Assembly (NCBI GenBank): GCA_964292295.1 | Contig: CAXYVC010000130.1 | Location: forward strand, 1-7,211 | Origin: CAXYVC01 sp964292295 | Lineage (GTDB): Bacteria; Acidobacteriota; Holophagae; Holophagales; Holophagaceae | Direction of reading: 5' to 3' | Length of the DNA: 7,211 bases | In this document: positions 5,016 through 7,211 of the stretch, piece after piece | How the letters are laid out: the number at the start of each line of letters is the position of its first letter | Numbering within the stretch: position 1 is the stretch's first letter | Made by a program: the position numbers and the translations under genes | The notes under the pieces: model-generated | Told to the model about the DNA's origin: nothing | What the model saw: the letters and a program-made list of their open reading frames with translations, nothing else | The model's database searches: none

Positions 5016-5228
5016 ATGTGCATGACGAGCCATTCCGATTCGGTGAGCGACCACACGGAGGTCGCGGAAGAACTGGAGGGCCTGAAAGGCCTGATGCGCG
5101 CCGGGGCCCGAAGCCAGAACCTGCCGGATCATGCCGAGGCCCTGGTGTTGACGGTCCGGGAAACCCGTGGTGTGGCCCGCATTCTGGAACGCAATATCGC
5201 CCGGCTGGACCAGCTCCGAAGCATCTGA
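5016..5228 (+). CDS. Hypothetical small protein upstream of mor (70 aa)
   Basis: First gene of the rightward middle block. ATG 5016 or in-frame ATG 5022 is the likely start; TTG 4992 is also open but less likely, and no start has a strong ribosome-binding site. The acidic N-terminus (HSDSVSDHTEVAEELEGLKGL) and basic C-terminus (RETRGVARILERNIARLDQLRSI) suggest two amphipathic helices, possibly a coiled-coil dimer. I do not recognise the family. The gene is 41 bases before mor and presumably co-transcribed with it. Confidence 0.6.
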   Translation: MCMTSHSDSVSDHTEVAEELEGLKGLMRAGARSQNLPDHAEALVLTVRETRGVARILERNIARLDQLRSI

Positions 5229-5269
5229 CGCCGCGCCTCCTGCCGCCCAGGGTAGGGGGGGAGGCGATC

Positions 5270-5626
5270 ATGCCGCAGTATCCGGAGCTGCTGGAAGAAC
5301 TGGGGGGGCACCTGGGCGAGGTGCTCAAGGCCAAGGGCCTGGAGGCTGAACGGGCTGCCGAGCTGGCCTTCGATTGCGTGGAGTACGTGCGCAAGGAGTG
5401 GGGCGGGCGGACGGTCTACATCCCCCAGGCCGAATCGGTGGAGCTGGCCGGCCGCAACCAGGAGATCTACCAGCGCTGGCGCTTCGAGTTCTGGCAGGTG
5501 TCCCGGCTGGCCAGGGAATACGACCTCTCCGAAATGCGCATCCGGCAGATCCTCCACCAGGTGCGCGCGGCCCGGCGCCAGCCGGTGCAGCCGGGTGGGC
5601 TCTTCCCCGAGTACCAAGGGGCTTGA
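5270..5626 (+). CDS. mor: Mor-family transcription activator (middle operon regulator)
   Basis: The 118-residue protein has the Mor/C family pattern. An N-terminal dimerisation region (1-40, LLEELGGHLGEVLK then AAELAFDCVEYV) is followed by the conserved strand motif WGGRTVYIPQAE (44-55), then RNQEIYQRW (62-70), and a C-terminal helix-turn-helix LAREYDLSEMRIRQILHQV (80-98). In Mu, Mor activates the middle promoter and the related C protein the late promoters, working with host RNA polymerase. The start is ATG 5270 with a good site GGGGGGAGG upstream. The usual IYxxF of the family is IYQRWRFEFW here, a small variation. Its place directly before the lysis cassette suggests it acts on that cassette or on later genes. 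Confidence 0.9.
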   Translation: MPQYPELLEELGGHLGEVLKAKGLEAERAAELAFDCVEYVRKEWGGRTVYIPQAESVELAGRNQEIYQRWRFEFWQVSRLAREYDLSEMRIRQILHQVRAARRQPVQPGGLFPEYQGA

Positions 5627-5637
5627 AAGGGCTTTCA
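5624..5637. promoter_or_regulatory. Perfect dyad over the mor stop codon
   Basis: TGAAAG-GG-CTTTCA is a perfect six-base inverted repeat with a two-base centre; its first three bases are the mor stop codon. It begins the 67-base gap before the lysis genes. Mor-type proteins bind short dyads near -40 of their promoters, so this could be an activator site for the lysis cassette. No T-run follows, so it is not a classical terminator. The site is short enough to occur by chance. Confidence 0.3.
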
Positions 5638-5693
5638 GCGCCGTTTCCACGGGCGTCGGCGAGGGTAGGGCTTCCATCACCCCAGGAGCCCCC

Positions 5694-6176
5694 ATGCTCG
5701 ACCCCTCCCTGTTGGACACCCCTTCACCTGCGCCGTGGTATCGCCGTGCCGGCGCGGCCCTCTGGTCCTTCCTCACGGGCGGCCATGGCTTCGAACTGAG
5801 CCGCCCCGCCCGCATCCGGGTGGGGCTCTTCCTCCTCGGCCTCATGGCCCTGGCCTCCTGGGCCACCTGGCGCCTGCTCAAGGCCTTCGCCGTCCTGACG
5901 CCCCAGCCCGACAGTCCGGCCTGGGAGCTGGCGCTGCAGGCGCGCCTGGTGCTCTTCCGGGCCAAGGTGGCGCTCGGCCTGGCGCTGGGGGTCCTGCTGC
6001 TCGCCTGGCTGGCCTTCCTGGCCCTCGACCGCACGCGCCTGGGCAAGCGGCTCATGCACTGGTCTCCGGGCATGGACAGCGAACGATCCTGCGCCGCCAA
6101 GACCCACACCGCGGGCCTCGCCTTCGTCGGCCTGCTGCTGACCTTCGGCCTCATCGCCGCCCAGGTGCTGCGGTGA
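5694..6176 (+). CDS. Holin-like membrane protein with three transmembrane helices
   Basis: The 160-residue protein starts at ATG 5694, with AGGAG five bases upstream. Hydrophobic segments lie at about 43-62 (VGLFLLGLMALASWATWRLL), 92-111 (VALGLALGVLLLAWLAFLAL) and 138-158 (HTAGLAFVGLLLTFGLIAAQV), separated by Arg/Lys-rich loops. Three helices before a peptidoglycan hydrolase and overlapping its start (GTGA 6173-6176) fit a class I-type holin or related lysis membrane protein. It is longer than classic holins (about 100 residues) and the family is not recognised, so a different phage membrane protein is possible. If the neighbouring hydrolase is Sec-exported, this protein may depolarise the membrane rather than form large holes. 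Confidence 0.7.
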   Translation: MLDPSLLDTPSPAPWYRRAGAALWSFLTGGHGFELSRPARIRVGLFLLGLMALASWATWRLLKAFAVLTPQPDSPAWELALQARLVLFRAKVALGLALGVLLLAWLAFLALDRTRLGKRLMHWSPGMDSERSCAAKTHTAGLAFVGLLLTFGLIAAQVLR

Positions 6177-6700
6177 GGACCTTCCTGCTGGCCCTCCTGG
6201 CGGCCTTCGGCCTCCAGGCCCAGGTGCCCTTCCAGGCCCTCTTCCGGGCCACGGCGGGCCCCCGCTGGGGCGATCGCGCCGCCCAGGTGAAGGCCGAGAG
6301 CCTTTTCCGCCCCGGCGTGACGGCGCCGGATGGGGGCATGGGGCTGGCTCAGTTCATGCCGGCGACCTGGCGCTGGGCCCAGGACATGGGCTGGGTGCCG
6401 CCGGGGTCCAGCGCCTACGATCCCCAGGCCGCCATCCAGGGCCAGCATGCCTACATGCTCTGGCTCGAAGCCAGGGTGGGCGGTCGGCTTGATCCCGCCC
6501 TCGGTGCCTACAACGCAGGCCTCGGGTCGGTGCGGCGGGCCCAAGCGCTGGCCTCCAGCTTGGGCCTCGGGGGCCAGGAGGCCTGGCTGCGCGCGCTGCC
6601 CCGGGTCACGGGGCCGCGCAACGCCGCCATCACGGCGGGCTACCTGGCCCGCAACCGGGCCTACCGACGCGAGATCCAGGCCCGGGAGGTCCAGCCGTGA
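6173..6700 (+). CDS. Phage lysin: soluble lytic transglycosylase (SLT fold)
   Basis: The 175-residue protein starts at GTG 6173 inside the holin stop. Residues 1-18 form a signal peptide (RTFLLALLAAFGLQAQ), so export to the periplasm by Sec is likely. The SLT/goose-lysozyme-like core follows: catalytic Glu42 in KAESLFRPGV, then GGMGLAQFMPATW (54-66), a helix QGQHAYMLWLEA (89-100), and GAYNAG (111-116), all in the family's order. It would cleave the MurNAc-GlcNAc bond to form 1,6-anhydroMurNAc ends. The position, after a holin-like gene and before spanins, points to host lysis rather than virion entry, where such domains also occur. The stop overlaps the next GTG (6697). Confidence 0.9.
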   Translation: MRTFLLALLAAFGLQAQVPFQALFRATAGPRWGDRAAQVKAESLFRPGVTAPDGGMGLAQFMPATWRWAQDMGWVPPGSSAYDPQAAIQGQHAYMLWLEARVGGRLDPALGAYNAGLGSVRRAQALASSLGLGGQEAWLRALPRVTGPRNAAITAGYLARNRAYRREIQAREVQP

Positions 6701-7068
6701 GCCGGGCCCTGCTCATCGCCCTGGGCCTGGCGATCCTGCTGGCCCTCGGCGGCCTGGTCTACGGCCGCGCCAAGGCACGGGAGGCCCGCCAGGCGTCCCA
6801 GGACCTGGCTCTGGAGCGCCAGGCGCACCAGGGGGCCCTGGATCAGCTCGCCCAGCAGACCACCGCCGTGGAGGCCCTCGAGGCCGCAGGGAGGGCCCAG
6901 GAGGCCCGCCTCCGTGCGGCCGAGGCGCGCGCGGCCACGGCCCGCCGGGAAGGCTCCGCCCGGGCGCGCCAGGTGCTCCTGGCTGACGTGCCAAAGGAAC
7001 CCCAGGCCCTGATCCGCTGGGCGGCCCAGGAGGCCCAGGACCTGCCCGCCCGTCTGGAGGCCCCATGA
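6697..7068 (+). CDS. Inner-membrane spanin subunit (Rz-like)
   Basis: The 123-residue protein starts at GTG 6697 in a GTGA overlap. It has one N-terminal transmembrane helix (5-23, LLIALGLAILLALGGLVYG), then a long Ala/Glu/Arg/Gln-rich coiled coil (25-97), and a short C-terminal domain (98-123). This is the topology of Rz i-spanins: anchored in the inner membrane, reaching across the periplasm to pair with an outer-membrane lipoprotein and fuse the membranes at lysis. The gene after it has exactly the partner's features, and the lysin precedes it. Rz proteins have little conserved sequence, so the call rests on topology and position. Confidence 0.82.
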   Translation: MSRALLIALGLAILLALGGLVYGRAKAREARQASQDLALERQAHQGALDQLAQQTTAVEALEAAGRAQEARLRAAEARAATARREGSARARQVLLADVPKEPQALIRWAAQEAQDLPARLEAP

Positions 7069-7211
7069 GCCGCCGTCTCGCTCTCCTCTCCCTCCTGGGG
7101 CTGGGCCTCGCCTGTGCCCGGCCCCAGCCCCGCCCCCAGGTGGTGAAGGTCCCCGTGGCCACGCCTGCGCCGCCGCCCACCCTGCCGCCGCGCCCCGCGC
7201 TGCCCTCCGCC
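7065..7211 (+). CDS. Outer-membrane spanin lipoprotein (Rz1-like), cut by the window edge
   Basis: ATG 7065 overlaps the Rz-like stop (ATGA), and 49 codons are visible before the sequence ends. A signal peptide (RRLALLSLLGLGLA) leads to Cys17 in GLAC, the probable lipidation site. The mature part is strongly proline-rich (PQPRPQ, PAPPPTLPPRPALP), typical of Rz1 o-spanins, which form the partner of the upstream coiled-coil protein. Here the gene follows Rz with a four-base overlap instead of being embedded in it as in lambda. The stop codon is not in the window. Confidence 0.8.
   Translation, partial: MSRRLALLSLLGLGLACARPQPRPQVVKVPVATPAPPPTLPPRPALPSA

Noticed and set aside
5129..6544. Minus-strand open frame of 471 codons
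   Set aside because: It lies opposite mor, the holin-like gene and the lysin. Composition is Arg/Pro/Ala-biased and no motif is visible; a compositional shadow.

Overview
The window is G+C-rich DNA packed with short same-strand genes, most joined by ATGA or GTGA overlaps. Its gene content is that of a Mu-like (transposable) prophage: a GemA/DUF1018 protein, a P22_AR_N-type antirepressor, a Mor-family activator, then a holin-like membrane protein, a lytic transglycosylase and an Rz/Rz1-type spanin pair. It appears to cover the stretch between the transposition genes (not in the window; expected to the left) and the head genes (expected to the right). The host is a high-G+C Gram-negative bacterium, because the two-component spanin and the lipoproteins imply an outer membrane. 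I cannot name the genus.

Layout. Positions 3-1851 hold a tightly coupled early operon of seven small genes: a tail-anchored fragment, three small proteins of unknown function, a lipoprotein, an HD-domain phosphohydrolase and a small Cys-containing protein. GemA follows (1875-2303), then a membrane-anchored coiled-coil protein (2329-3072) with less G+C-rich sequence that looks like an accessory gene. The gap at 3073-3344 is the most unusual part. It carries three copies of a 27-30-base arm (two direct, one inverted), two alternative long stems and a UUCG tetraloop hairpin, and it ends in the Shine-Dalgarno site of the antirepressor gene (3345-4412). The antirepressor has a C-terminal half resembling the DNA-binding part of Mu-type transposases. 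A small gene (4409-4657) ends this block at a hairpin terminator shared with a convergent ribbon-helix-helix repressor gene on the minus strand (4677-4895).

A divergent intergenic region (4896-5015) with an inverted repeat that could be the repressor's operator separates this from the rightward middle/late block: a small unknown gene, the Mor-family activator, a perfect dyad over the mor stop codon, then the lysis cassette.

Working model (inference): the early operon adjusts nucleotide pools and DNA state. The antirepressor, possibly under RNA control through alternative pairing of the three arms, tips the lysis-lysogeny balance. The Mor protein then switches on later genes, with the lysis cassette the nearest candidate target. 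The best candidate for something undescribed is the three-arm leader together with the antirepressor/transposase-like chimera it precedes.
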